Shown: in pieces, positions 8,570-16,658 of the stretch
How the letters are laid out: every line of letters begins with the position of its first letter
Position numbering within the stretch: the stretch's first letter is position 1
Assembly (NCBI GenBank): GCA_002365595.1
Contig: DFAM01000016.1
Span: 179,873 to 243,872 of the forward strand
Length of the DNA: 64,000 nt
Source: Acinetobacter sp. UBA3106
GTDB taxonomy: Bacteria; Pseudomonadota; Gammaproteobacteria; Pseudomonadales; Moraxellaceae
Reading direction: 5' to 3'
Translations under genes and position numbers: made by a program
Notes under the pieces: generated by a model
What the model saw: the letters and a program-made list of their open reading frames with translations, nothing else
The model's database searches: none
Told to the model about the DNA's origin: nothing

Positions 8570-8980
8570 CTAAGGCCGCTCGTCATGCTGTGGCAGGCTA
8601 TCACAAATGCTATCCCACTCTGCCTTGGAAGCTACAAAAATATGTTGAGTCGGCCTTTGCTGCAATGGTGTATCCAGCGTCCCGATTCTCAAGCGATACA
8701 GATCAGGGGTTTCGGTTTTAATACTGATGATGGGCGAGCCACACTCACTACAGAAACAACGCTGGGTGGTTTCGGTGGACTGGAACTTTTTCAGTAAATG
8801 TTCCCCTTGCACAATGTGAAAATCGGCTTTTCGAATTGGGGCGTTGGTGGCAAAAGCACTGCCATTGGCTTTACGGCAGCGCTGGCAATGGCACTGCACG
8901 ATATCGCCAATTTCGCCCCGAATTTCATAGCGTAAACCGCCACACAAACAACTTCCTGTATATCGCTTTTGTTCAGACAT
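8570..8980 (-). CDS. GFA family (CENP-V/glutathione-dependent formaldehyde-activating-like) protein
   Basis: The 136-residue protein shows the zinc-binding cysteine pattern of the family: CLCGG at about 11-15, CHCQRC at about 31-36 and CFCSECG at about 76-82. Length fits the family. Members bind zinc; most have no proven enzymatic role, so the formaldehyde activity in the name should not be assumed. The ATG at 8980 follows an AT-rich leader. It lies just right of the hairpin-rich element and is separated by 83 bases from the flavoprotein gene. Confidence 0.88.
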   Translation of the reverse strand: MSEQKRYTGSCLCGGLRYEIRGEIGDIVQCHCQRCRKANGSAFATNAPIRKADFHIVQGEHLLKKFQSTETTQRCFCSECGSPIISIKTETPDLYRLRIGTLDTPLQQRPTQHIFVASKAEWDSICDSLPQHDERP

Positions 8981-9063
8981 AACTGCTGCATTTTTTATAA
9001 GGATTGAATCTGCAACTTAGCAGGTTTTAAATCGCAGTTCAAAACCTGCCTTATGACTCGCTA

Positions 9064-10266
9064 TTATTTTTGCGCAGCCAGATAGGCATGCACCCCCTCG
9101 CCCGCAGCACGACCTGTAGCAAAACATGCCGTTAACAAATAGCCACCCGTTGGCGCATCCCAGTCCAGCATTTCTCCACAACAGAACACATGCGGGTTGG
9201 ACTTTAATTGTAATTGTTCCGATAAAACGTCACGTTTTACGCCACCGGCACAGCTAATCGCTTCTTCTATAGGACGGAATCCGGTTAAAGTAACAGGCAG
9301 ATGTTTGATCTGCTCGGCTAAAGCCAGTGCATCGTTCCATAAGTCTTTCGCAACCAGTTCACGTACCAGATTAGCTTTGGCTGCATCCAGCCCCGCCTTA
9401 CGCCAGACATTACTTAGCGACTGCTTTTTACTGGGCTGTAATTTTTTCGCCAATTGCTCCATGCTTTGCTCAGGAAGCAAATCCAGATACAACTGCATGA
9501 CCTGACCATTTTTTTGCTGCTGACGTAGTGCCCGTCCTTGCTTATAAACCAGACCACTTTCCAGACCGTAATGGGTAATCACAATATCACCCATGGTTTT
9601 GGCTTGGTCATCCACCCAGGCTTCCACACGTTTTAGAGGCTGGCCAAATACCGGTTGCATAAACCTGGACCAGGCACGTTCTACCCCGGCATTACTGGCT
9701 TGAAAGGCTTCAATGTCATGCGCAGGCAACCATTGCTGCCATGCACCATCGCTGCCCAGTTGCGACCAGGATACCGCGCCACAGGCCATAATAATCGCAT
9801 CAAAAACCTGTTGCTGGTCTTGCTGTGTGGTTAAATCTCGAATACACAGTTGCTGACCTTTTAAATTCAATACCTGATGGCGATAATGAAAGATCACCCC
9901 ATGTTCAGCCAAACGTTTCAGCCAGGCACGCAGTAAAGGTGCAGCTTTCATTTCGACCGGAAACACCCGTCCTGATGAACCAATATAGGACTCAATGCCC
10001 AAATCCTGCATCCATTGCTGAATCCAGTTGGCATCCCATTTTTTCACCCAAGGCGCCAGCCATTCTGCTTGATCGTAACGCTGAATAAACTGCTCGATTG
10101 GCTCGGCATGGGAAATATTCAGCCCGGTTTTACCCGCCATCAAAAACTTACGCGCAGCAGACGGTTTTTGTTCATAGACATGAATTTGGTAATCATATTG
10201 GCTTAATAGCTCCGCAGCCATTAACCCGGCAGGACCGGCGCCAATAATCGCAACACGCTTTTTCAT
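9064..10266 (-). CDS. HI0933-family NAD(P)/FAD-dependent oxidoreductase
   Basis: The 400-residue flavoprotein begins with the FAD-binding dinucleotide motif VAIIGAGPAGLMAAELL (about 5-21) and ends with the conserved second FAD contact CGEMLDWDAPTGGYLL, both typical of the HI0933/BaiN-like family. The SGRVFP segment near residue 100 is also characteristic. The substrate is not known. It follows the TrmB-like gene with a 7-base gap on the same strand, so the two form an operon. Confidence 0.88.
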   Translation of the reverse strand: MKKRVAIIGAGPAGLMAAELLSQYDYQIHVYEQKPSAARKFLMAGKTGLNISHAEPIEQFIQRYDQAEWLAPWVKKWDANWIQQWMQDLGIESYIGSSGRVFPVEMKAAPLLRAWLKRLAEHGVIFHYRHQVLNLKGQQLCIRDLTTQQDQQQVFDAIIMACGAVSWSQLGSDGAWQQWLPAHDIEAFQASNAGVERAWSRFMQPVFGQPLKRVEAWVDDQAKTMGDIVITHYGLESGLVYKQGRALRQQQKNGQVMQLYLDLLPEQSMEQLAKKLQPSKKQSLSNVWRKAGLDAAKANLVRELVAKDLWNDALALAEQIKHLPVTLTGFRPIEEAISCAGGVKRDVLSEQLQLKSNPHVFCCGEMLDWDAPTGGYLLTACFATGRAAGEGVHAYLAAQK

Positions 10267-10273
10267 AACCGGC

Positions 10274-10942
10274 TCATTCAGCGTTTTTCACATCAGCTTC
10301 TGATGCTACAGTCTGAACCGGATTTTGCCCTTGCAAAGGCATAAAGTCATCAAAACGTGTCGTATAGCCTTCAGGTTTAGAAATGATCAATTGCTGACAC
10401 AATTCACCACGCTCCAGATACTTAATTTCAAAATGGGTCCGTGCCGATGCAGTTGGAATCACTTCTTTAATAAAAGGTAATTTCCAGACATTAATTAATT
10501 GTTGCTGGGCTTCTTCGATATATTCAGGAATATTGCTGGCCAACGTGACTGTACCACCGACCTGTAAACGTGACAGTAAAAATTCAAAAAATGGCATGTT
10601 TAACCAGCGCTGCGCCGGGTTATGCGGTTCAGGATTCGGATAGAGTATAAAAAATTGCTCGACTTGAGCAGGCAATAACGCATGCACAATCCAGGGCATG
10701 GCATCGGCATGAATCGCCTGTAAATTGCTTTGTCCTTCCAGGTCATGCTGTTTTTGCATGGCCAGATATTTTTCACGTGTGCGCTCAATAGCGATCAATT
10801 TTTTTTCAGGATTTTGAGCTGAAAATAGCAAGGCATGTTTACCTTTGCCGGCACCAATTTCCACACAAACTGGATCTGGGCTAATCATTTGAAAATCACG
10901 AGGCGCATGCATACGCTGTGCTTGAAATTGACGAATTGGCAT
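10274..10942 (-). CDS. TrmB-like SAM-dependent methyltransferase
   Basis: The 222-residue protein resembles tRNA (guanine-N7)-methyltransferase: SAM motif CVEIGAGKGKH (about 26-36), AIERTREKY and a late YLERGE segment. The canonical TrmB loop PDPWPK is replaced by PNPEPHNPAQRW, and the N-terminus is short. It may therefore be a paralogue with another RNA target, or a divergent TrmB. It is the first gene of an operon with the flavoprotein and is divergent from yacG. Confidence 0.75.
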   Translation of the reverse strand: MPIRQFQAQRMHAPRDFQMISPDPVCVEIGAGKGKHALLFSAQNPEKKLIAIERTREKYLAMQKQHDLEGQSNLQAIHADAMPWIVHALLPAQVEQFFILYPNPEPHNPAQRWLNMPFFEFLLSRLQVGGTVTLASNIPEYIEEAQQQLINVWKLPFIKEVIPTASARTHFEIKYLERGELCQQLIISKPEGYTTRFDDFMPLQGQNPVQTVASEADVKNAE

Positions 10943-11032
10943 AATCAGATCAAACTAATAAAAATCCGCTCAAGTCTAGCAAGAGCGACTGTATTTGCCT
11001 AATTGAATCCATATTTTTATTCGGAGAATAAG

Positions 11033-11218
11033 ATGTCCCGTACTTTTCCGTGTCCACGCTGTGGCAAACCGACCACTTGGGAAGGCAATGAATTTCGTCC
11101 TTTTTGTTCAGAACGTTGCAAAATGATTGATCTGGGCGCTTGGGCCAATGATGAATATAAACTGCCGACTCAAGATTCACCACAGGCAGAAAATAGTGGC
11201 GAACAAGATGATTTTTAA
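11033..11218 (+). CDS. yacG: DNA gyrase inhibitor YacG
   Basis: The 61-residue protein has the four zinc ligands of YacG: C7-x2-C10 and C25-x3-C29, followed by the family sequence MIDLGAWANDEY. YacG binds GyrB and inhibits gyrase in E. coli. The ATG at 11033 is chosen because GGAGAATAAG lies directly upstream; the frame is open ten codons earlier. It is transcribed alone, away from the TrmB-like gene. Confidence 0.92.
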   Translation: MSRTFPCPRCGKPTTWEGNEFRPFCSERCKMIDLGAWANDEYKLPTQDSPQAENSGEQDDF

Positions 11219-11278
11219 TCTTTTGCTTGATCAGCCGTAAAAACTCATCCAAAGGTGGAGAAAATGCTTTAATCCACC

Positions 11279-11458
11279 TTAACCAAAAGGATTGGAAAGC
11301 ATGTTTTTATACTCCAAGCCCAAAAGAACAATACAGAAAAACAAAAGAATACCAATCGATTCAATTAAAACATCGTGGCCATAAAAACCTATACCTAAAC
11401 ATGCCAGCATGAAAAAAGTGAATATAAACAGCACTATTTTTATTAATATGAGCTTCAC
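11279..11458 (-). CDS. Small membrane protein, paralogue of the one at 11820
   Basis: An open frame of 59 residues runs from GTG 11458 to TAA 11279 on the minus strand. It reads as two hydrophobic helices separated by a GFYGHDVLIESIGIL turn, ending in NPFG. It aligns along its whole length with the plus-strand protein at 11820 (GIYTYDVIIIAIGIL at the same place, GPFRED at the end), which supports both as real genes. GGGGT seven bases upstream serves as ribosome site. No function is known. It is convergent with yacG and divergent from its paralogue. Confidence 0.65.
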   Translation of the reverse strand: MKLILIKIVLFIFTFFMLACLGIGFYGHDVLIESIGILLFFCIVLLGLEYKNMLSNPFG

Positions 11459-11819
11459 CAGCTACCCCAAAAAGAATAAATTATAAATCACGTGACTTAC
11501 ATCAACTTTTTTATAATGGAAAAGTTAATTTGTCTATAACTCTGTATTAAATTTGTTTTTATTTTTTTCAATACGTAATAAAAATTTATCTAAAAAAACG
11601 ATTAAAAAATATCTCTTCTAAATGTTAAATTTTTCTCCTTTATACATAAAAAGCATAACCGGCGCTCACTATTTAAACTATAATGAGTCTATAAAAATAC
11701 CAATAAAATTTGTTTTACTTACTCAACAGTTTAAAAGTGATGCATCTCAGCCCTAAAGTGTAATAAAGATAAAAATTAACAACTATAAATCTTAAAAATT
11801 ATAAAAAAAGGAGAGCTCC
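11459..11819. other. AT-rich intergenic region between divergent paralogues
   Basis: This 361-base stretch is strongly AT-rich and must hold the promoters of the two divergent small membrane protein genes. A TATAAT hexamer occurs near 11511 and a TATAATG near 11690, but no well-spaced -35 box is clear. I see no further gene. Confidence 0.5.
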
Positions 11820-12005
11820 ATGGGTCTCTGGTGTTTAAGAGTTTTATTTTTTCTGTTTCTCAGCCTCAGTATTATTGGCTTGATTTTCGGCATTTATACT
11901 TATGATGTCATTATTATCGCGATTGGCATTTTATTTATTTTTGCCGCCATTATCATTGCTCTGGAATTAAAACAGCTGCGCAGTGGGCCCTTTCGTGAAG
12001 ATTGA
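11820..12005 (+). CDS. Small two-helix membrane protein
   Basis: The 61-residue product is almost all membrane: two helices (about 5-25 and 29-49) joined by a GIYTYD turn, with the short basic/acidic tail KQLRSGPFRED. AAAGGAG eight bases before the ATG is a strong ribosome site, so translation is likely efficient. It is homologous to the minus-strand protein at 11279. The function is unknown. Confidence 0.75.
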   Translation: MGLWCLRVLFFLFLSLSIIGLIFGIYTYDVIIIAIGILFIFAAIIIALELKQLRSGPFRED

Positions 12006-12039
12006 TGAAATGAACTCATCAATCTTTTACAGAAAGACT

Positions 12040-12684
12040 TCAACCCGCTTTACCTGCAACGAAAGGATTATGCTGTTTTTCAAAACCAATGGTACTTAAG
12101 GGACCATGACCGGAAATAAATTGCGTTTCATCCGGCAAACTAAAACATTCACGTTGAATGGAATCCAGCAACTGTTGATGATTGCCACGTGGAAAATCAG
12201 TGCGTCCAATCGATCTTTTGAACAACACATCTCCTGTCCATAACAGACCATAGTTTTTATTATAAAACATCACATGACCCGGCGTATGGCCCGGAGCAAA
12301 ACGCACCTCAAATTCTTCCTCTCCCAGCTTCAAGATTTCGCCCCCTTCCAACCACTGGCTGACGGAAACTTTTTCTGGAATAGGAAAGCCATAACGTTGC
12401 GACACCTCTTGAATCATGTCGAGCCAAAAAGCATCTTCCTTATGCGGACCAATCACCGGCACATCCCACACTTTACTTAAAGCACCCACCGCTCCGGCAT
12501 GATCCAGATGCCCATGGGTTAACCATAAAGCTTTCACATTTAGCCCTAAAGCTTCCACTTGGGCTTTTAATTTTTCAGGCTCACCACCCGCATCAATCAA
12601 AATGGCTTCTTTACTATCGGCATCCCACACAATCGAACAGTTTTGCTGAAATGCCGTAACAGGCACAATTTTGACTTGTAACAT
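12040..12684 (-). CDS. Metallo-beta-lactamase-fold hydrolase (glyoxalase II-like)
   Basis: The 214-residue enzyme has the metal-binding motif THGHLDHAG (H57, H59, D61, H62), a later histidine in GHTPGH, an aspartate in WTGDVLF and the final ligand in SGHGP. This set of ligands is that of YcbL-type hydroxyacylglutathione hydrolases. Its short length lacks the glyoxalase II C-terminal domain, as in YcbL. It follows hemH by 19 bases on the same strand and is probably cotranscribed. Confidence 0.88.
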   Translation of the reverse strand: MLQVKIVPVTAFQQNCSIVWDADSKEAILIDAGGEPEKLKAQVEALGLNVKALWLTHGHLDHAGAVGALSKVWDVPVIGPHKEDAFWLDMIQEVSQRYGFPIPEKVSVSQWLEGGEILKLGEEEFEVRFAPGHTPGHVMFYNKNYGLLWTGDVLFKRSIGRTDFPRGNHQQLLDSIQRECFSLPDETQFISGHGPLSTIGFEKQHNPFVAGKAG

Positions 12685-12703
12685 GGGGAGAACCTCGCTG
12701 AAA

Positions 12704-13717
12704 TTAGTGGGCTAATGTATGGGTTAATGCATCAAGATTAGCGTGAAGCAAAGTTGTGAGCAATGCGATATGATCATCACGGGCATTTAATGCCGGAATA
12801 TAACTATATTGCTCCCCACCTGCCGACTTAAATAATTCAGCATTTTGAATCGCAAGCTCTTCCAGGGTTTCCAGACAGTCTGCTGAAAAGGCAGGACTCA
12901 TCACCTGAACCGATTTTACCCCTTGCTTGCCCCACTCTTCCAGCAAAACATCGGTATAAGGTTTAATCCATTCCTGTTTTCCAAAACGGGACTGGAAACT
13001 GATCGCCCATTGATCATCAGATAAACCTAACGCATCTGCCAATAATTGTGCCGTAATACGACAGCGCTCTGCATAAGGATCGCCTTTATCGGCATACGGC
13101 TGTGGAATTCCATGAAATGACATCAACAGTTTTTCGGGTTGGCCATGTGTGGCCTGATAGTCACGTACGCTTTGCGCTAAGGCCTGAATGAATGCGGGAT
13201 GCTGATAATAATCACGAATAATTGACAAACCCGGCAAGTTGCGCTGTGTCAAAATCCATTTTGCAACGGCATCATACAAAGGTGCGGTGGAGGTAGCTGA
13301 ATACTGAGGGAATAAAGGCAATAAAATAATCTGGTCTTGCGGATCTTGTGACAAGCTATTCAATGCAGCCTGAATGCCCGGGTTGCCATACGTCATGGCT
13401 GGAATCACGTTTAATTCAAATTCAGGATACTGCTTAGTCAGGGCAGTTTTGACCGCAGCCACTTGCTGCAACAATATTTCACGCATGGGTGAATCTTGCT
13501 GCCAGACCATTTCATAGGCATGCGCCACACGCTTGGGACGAAAAGGTAAAATAAAAAGTCTTAAAATGATTTGCCAGATTGGTTTCGGGATTTCAATGAC
13601 ACGCTGATCGGACAGAAACTGCTTCAGAAACCGCCGAACTGCAGCAACCGTTGGTTGGTCCGGCGTACCCAAATTGGCCAAAATAATAGTGACTTTCGTT
13701 TTAGGTGCAGAAGACAT
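12704..13717 (-). CDS. hemH: Ferrochelatase
   Basis: The 337-residue protein is ferrochelatase, which inserts iron into protoporphyrin IX as the last step of haem synthesis. The start ANLGTPDQPT is typical, SFHGIP carries the catalytic histidine and SPAFSADCLETLEE the conserved glutamate. The ATG at 13717 follows GGAAGGG; a TTG one codon earlier is less likely. It leads a two-gene unit with the MBL-fold hydrolase. Confidence 0.95.
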   Translation of the reverse strand: MSSAPKTKVTIILANLGTPDQPTVAAVRRFLKQFLSDQRVIEIPKPIWQIILRLFILPFRPKRVAHAYEMVWQQDSPMREILLQQVAAVKTALTKQYPEFELNVIPAMTYGNPGIQAALNSLSQDPQDQIILLPLFPQYSATSTAPLYDAVAKWILTQRNLPGLSIIRDYYQHPAFIQALAQSVRDYQATHGQPEKLLMSFHGIPQPYADKGDPYAERCRITAQLLADALGLSDDQWAISFQSRFGKQEWIKPYTDVLLEEWGKQGVKSVQVMSPAFSADCLETLEELAIQNAELFKSAGGEQYSYIPALNARDDHIALLTTLLHANLDALTHTLAH

Positions 13718-13781
13718 CAAACCCTTCCAAAATAAATAAACTGCTTTACTTTAACAGCTTTCTGCACTTTCTCTATATGGA

Positions 13782-14810
13782 TTAAAACGCAGATTTAAAT
13801 TGAAAAACGCGATCATTATCCAGCAAATTACTTTCAAGTAGCTTCTGTCCTTTAGGGGTCAATTGCCAGAGCATCCGTTGACGGTCATCTCGGCCTGACT
13901 GGACAATCCAGTCATTTTGACGCATTTGCATTTTAATACTGTGTAAGGCACGAATATTAATTTGTGCACGGGCAACGGCATGTGCACGTGGCATTTCCGC
14001 CCGAGCATCGTCCAGACCTGTATCATTTAAATAATCGTTGATACATTTGGAAAAATATTCTTCTGGAGTTGGATTTTTAAACATGGTGCCCAAAATAGAC
14101 AACAGCTGAGCCCAAGTGAGTTTTTTCTGAATTTTCAATTCTTTAAAATTACCGTCTTGGTAGGCATGCATACGATATTCAAAAGAAAACAGTTCATGCA
14201 TGGACACTTTCGGCAAAGACAGGAACGGGTCTACTTCCCGTTTCCCCACTTCGGTTTCAAGCTGTTCAATTTTGGCTTTCAGTTGATCAATCTCATCGTG
14301 TAAAGCCTGAGTATTTTGCGGCCGAACCCATCCCGTTACCGGATAGCGTTCCAGCATTTGTGGCATGTTAAAGCGTACTGCCATTTCCAAATCACGGATG
14401 CTGCGGTAAGTAAAAATCTGATCAACTTCTTGCTGTAATAATTTACGGAATTCTAGAAATTTTTCACGTAATTCAGGTTTTTGATCATGTAAAGACTCAT
14501 CGCGTGATGCGGGGTCGTCATGCATAAACACAATAATGGGTTTTTGTTTAGTAACGGCATAAATATATTCCAGATGCATATAACCTACACCTGAGACAGA
14601 TTGTTCACCATACTGACTGCCCACCAGCAATACCACGTAGTCACAATCATCAATCTGACGACGGGCAAATGCGGTACTTAATGGCGTTCGTTGTTCTAAT
14701 CCCCAAGAAAAGAAACCCATGCCCACTAAAGTTTGAGCTAAAACGATACGTTCTGGCTGCATTTCACTGCCAGAAGTAGAAATAAAAACCTGATAACGCT
14801 TATCGAGCAT
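13782..14810 (-). CDS. DUF4062 domain protein
   Basis: The 342-residue protein opens with a DUF4062 domain (about 5-110: YQVFISTSGSEMQPER ... DYVVLLVGSQYG). A short coiled coil follows (about 170-190, LKAKIEQLETEVGK) and the C-terminus resembles a winged helix (LTPKGQKLLES). DUF4062 has a nucleoside-hydrolase-like or TIR-like fold and often sits on signalling or STAND proteins. Here no NTPase domain is attached. The role is unknown. It is transcribed alone, downstream of murI. Confidence 0.82.
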   Translation of the reverse strand: MLDKRYQVFISTSGSEMQPERIVLAQTLVGMGFFSWGLEQRTPLSTAFARRQIDDCDYVVLLVGSQYGEQSVSGVGYMHLEYIYAVTKQKPIIVFMHDDPASRDESLHDQKPELREKFLEFRKLLQQEVDQIFTYRSIRDLEMAVRFNMPQMLERYPVTGWVRPQNTQALHDEIDQLKAKIEQLETEVGKREVDPFLSLPKVSMHELFSFEYRMHAYQDGNFKELKIQKKLTWAQLLSILGTMFKNPTPEEYFSKCINDYLNDTGLDDARAEMPRAHAVARAQINIRALHSIKMQMRQNDWIVQSGRDDRQRMLWQLTPKGQKLLESNLLDNDRVFQFKSAF

Positions 14811-14937
14811 TGGTTATCCTCTTCCAATTGCTTATTACATCCCGACTGATACATTTCTGAGCAATCACAATATAACTCAGCAACCCCGAATAAATATTTT
14901 TTTAATATATTTCAAAAGACTAGCTGCATTTCTTTAT

Positions 14938-15810
14938 TTATTCAACACCAATATTGCGAATATCCCAAGTCAAATCATCTTGAATCAGGTATTGCAGCAC
15001 AGTTTTTAACTTTTCTGCATTATTGCCACTGACATGGCACTCGATACGTAAGCCATTATTTTGATCTTGCTCAAATAATAATTGATTTTTGATCAAAATA
15101 CGGGCTGTTTGTCTCGCAACTGCCAGTCCAGAGTCAATTAATGTCAGTTTCTGACCAAATATAGACTGAATTGCAGGTTTTAGGAAGGGATAATGTGTGC
15201 AACCCAAAACTAAATAATCGGCACCCTGATTTACCGCAGGCTGTAAAACTTCCTGTAAAGTCGTTAAACACGCCTTACTCATCTGTGCGCCACTTTCTAC
15301 AAAAGGCACCAAATCCAGACAGGTCACCGGAATGACTTTTACATTGGCAGGTAATGCAAAACGCTGGATCACGTCTTTAATCAGCTGACCACGAAAGGTT
15401 GCAGGCGTGGCAAGCACCGCCACAGTTTTGGATTTACTTTGCAATACCGCCGGTTTCAGTGCAGGCACCAGACCAATAATAGGAAAATTTTCTCCATAAT
15501 AATCTCGTAAATAATCCAGACTAAATGCAGAAGCGGTATTGCATGCAACGACTGCGACTTTACAGCCCTGACGATACAGCCATTCGATGGCTTGCGCGGT
15601 AAGTTCACGAATCTCCTGATCCTTACGCGGCCCATAAGGCACATGCGCAGTATCGGCGTAGTAAACAATACGTTCTTTGGGTAAATGTCGGGCAATTTCT
15701 TGCGCGATAGACAAACCACCTATTCCAGAATCAAAAATCCCGATGGGCGCATCAGCTTGTGCCTGAGGCATAGGGTCGATTAAAGGATAAATAGGATGAA
15801 TGGCTGTCAT
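14938..15810 (-). CDS. murI: Glutamate racemase
   Basis: The 290-residue enzyme makes D-glutamate for peptidoglycan. The motif IGIFDSGIGGLS is at about 23-34, and the two catalytic cysteines are C90 (VACNTAS) and C204 (GCTHYP). Length and motifs are normal for the family. The first 14 residues may be dispensable since M14 could also start. It follows the DUF1285 gene with a 48-base gap. Confidence 0.95.
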   Translation of the reverse strand: MTAIHPIYPLIDPMPQAQADAPIGIFDSGIGGLSIAQEIARHLPKERIVYYADTAHVPYGPRKDQEIRELTAQAIEWLYRQGCKVAVVACNTASAFSLDYLRDYYGENFPIIGLVPALKPAVLQSKSKTVAVLATPATFRGQLIKDVIQRFALPANVKVIPVTCLDLVPFVESGAQMSKACLTTLQEVLQPAVNQGADYLVLGCTHYPFLKPAIQSIFGQKLTLIDSGLAVARQTARILIKNQLLFEQDQNNGLRIECHVSGNNAEKLKTVLQYLIQDDLTWDIRNIGVE

Positions 15811-15858
15811 AGTTTCACTTTCAGCAGTTCAAGGAATTGGAACATCAAAGCTTAAACC

Positions 15859-16470
15859 TCAGGTGCCTAATTGCAAGTAAAAATCGCCACTTTGTAAGCT
15901 TAAAATGGTTTCATTTTTATCATTTTCAAGCAGCTGTCCCATTTCAATTAAGTGAAAAAAAGCAGACCGTTGAATTAAGGCATTAATACCAAAACGCACA
16001 TGTACATAAGGACGCAATTCACTTGCATATTCACGCATAAAAACAGGATGTTCCTGGTCCACAATTACAATGTCTTGGGTGGTTGTAGTGAGCTGGATAT
16101 AGCGTTTACCTTCAATCTCGACCTGATCTACCTGATTGACAAATAAAGGTTCATCTTCAACTTCAATTTCAATCTGCTCAACAGGAGTCTTTAAATAGAA
16201 CTTACCTTCCTCTTTCCAGAGTACACTAGAGAACAGGTCAATCATGGCCTGACGCTTGATCAATTGACCTTCGTGCCACCATTCTCCATTGGCTTTTACC
16301 TTTAAATCCATTGCCCCACATAGCTTTGGATGCCATTGCTCTAAAGGGGGAATTGACCTTTTGTGACCCGGCTGTGCATCTTTTAAGTATTGTGCAATGT
16401 CTATTAAATTTTTATCATCGGAAGTAGATACTTTTTTCGTCGAGTTTGGTGAATTGTTTTGGTTAATCAT
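15859..16470 (-). CDS. DUF1285 family protein
   Basis: The 203-residue protein matches DUF1285: the segments PPLEQWHPKLCGAMD, WWHEGQLIKR and YLKTPVEQIEI are typical. Family members are small soluble proteins of unknown role. An in-frame start at 16563 would add a hydrophobic 31-residue leader; ATG 16470 is preferred because the family begins near here and the extension has no homology I recognise. The gene is divergent from the ETF oxidoreductase. Confidence 0.8.
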   Translation of the reverse strand: MINQNNSPNSTKKVSTSDDKNLIDIAQYLKDAQPGHKRSIPPLEQWHPKLCGAMDLKVKANGEWWHEGQLIKRQAMIDLFSSVLWKEEGKFYLKTPVEQIEIEVEDEPLFVNQVDQVEIEGKRYIQLTTTTQDIVIVDQEHPVFMREYASELRPYVHVRFGINALIQRSAFFHLIEMGQLLENDKNETILSLQSGDFYLQLGT

Positions 16471-16658
16471 AACTAAAGACCCTGTTGACGGAAAAATAAT
16501 ATGATTCAGCCAATTGGCTAGATCGAGGTTTAAAACTATACTAGCCCACAATATAAAAGACACGATATTAAAATTGTGTCGGGGTATACAGAACGCTCAT
16601 GGCAGCACCGGATTAAACAATCGCGGTTGCCACCGTCTAATAATATGAGGAGTCCTAC

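Noticed and set aside
10950..11252. 100-codon minus-strand open frame across yacG
   Set aside because: It is antisense to yacG, whose zinc motif and ribosome site are clear; the residues look like a shadow.
11227..11412. 61-codon plus-strand frame after yacG
   Set aside because: It overlaps the minus-strand membrane protein at 11279, which has a real paralogue and ribosome site; the plus-strand residues look random.
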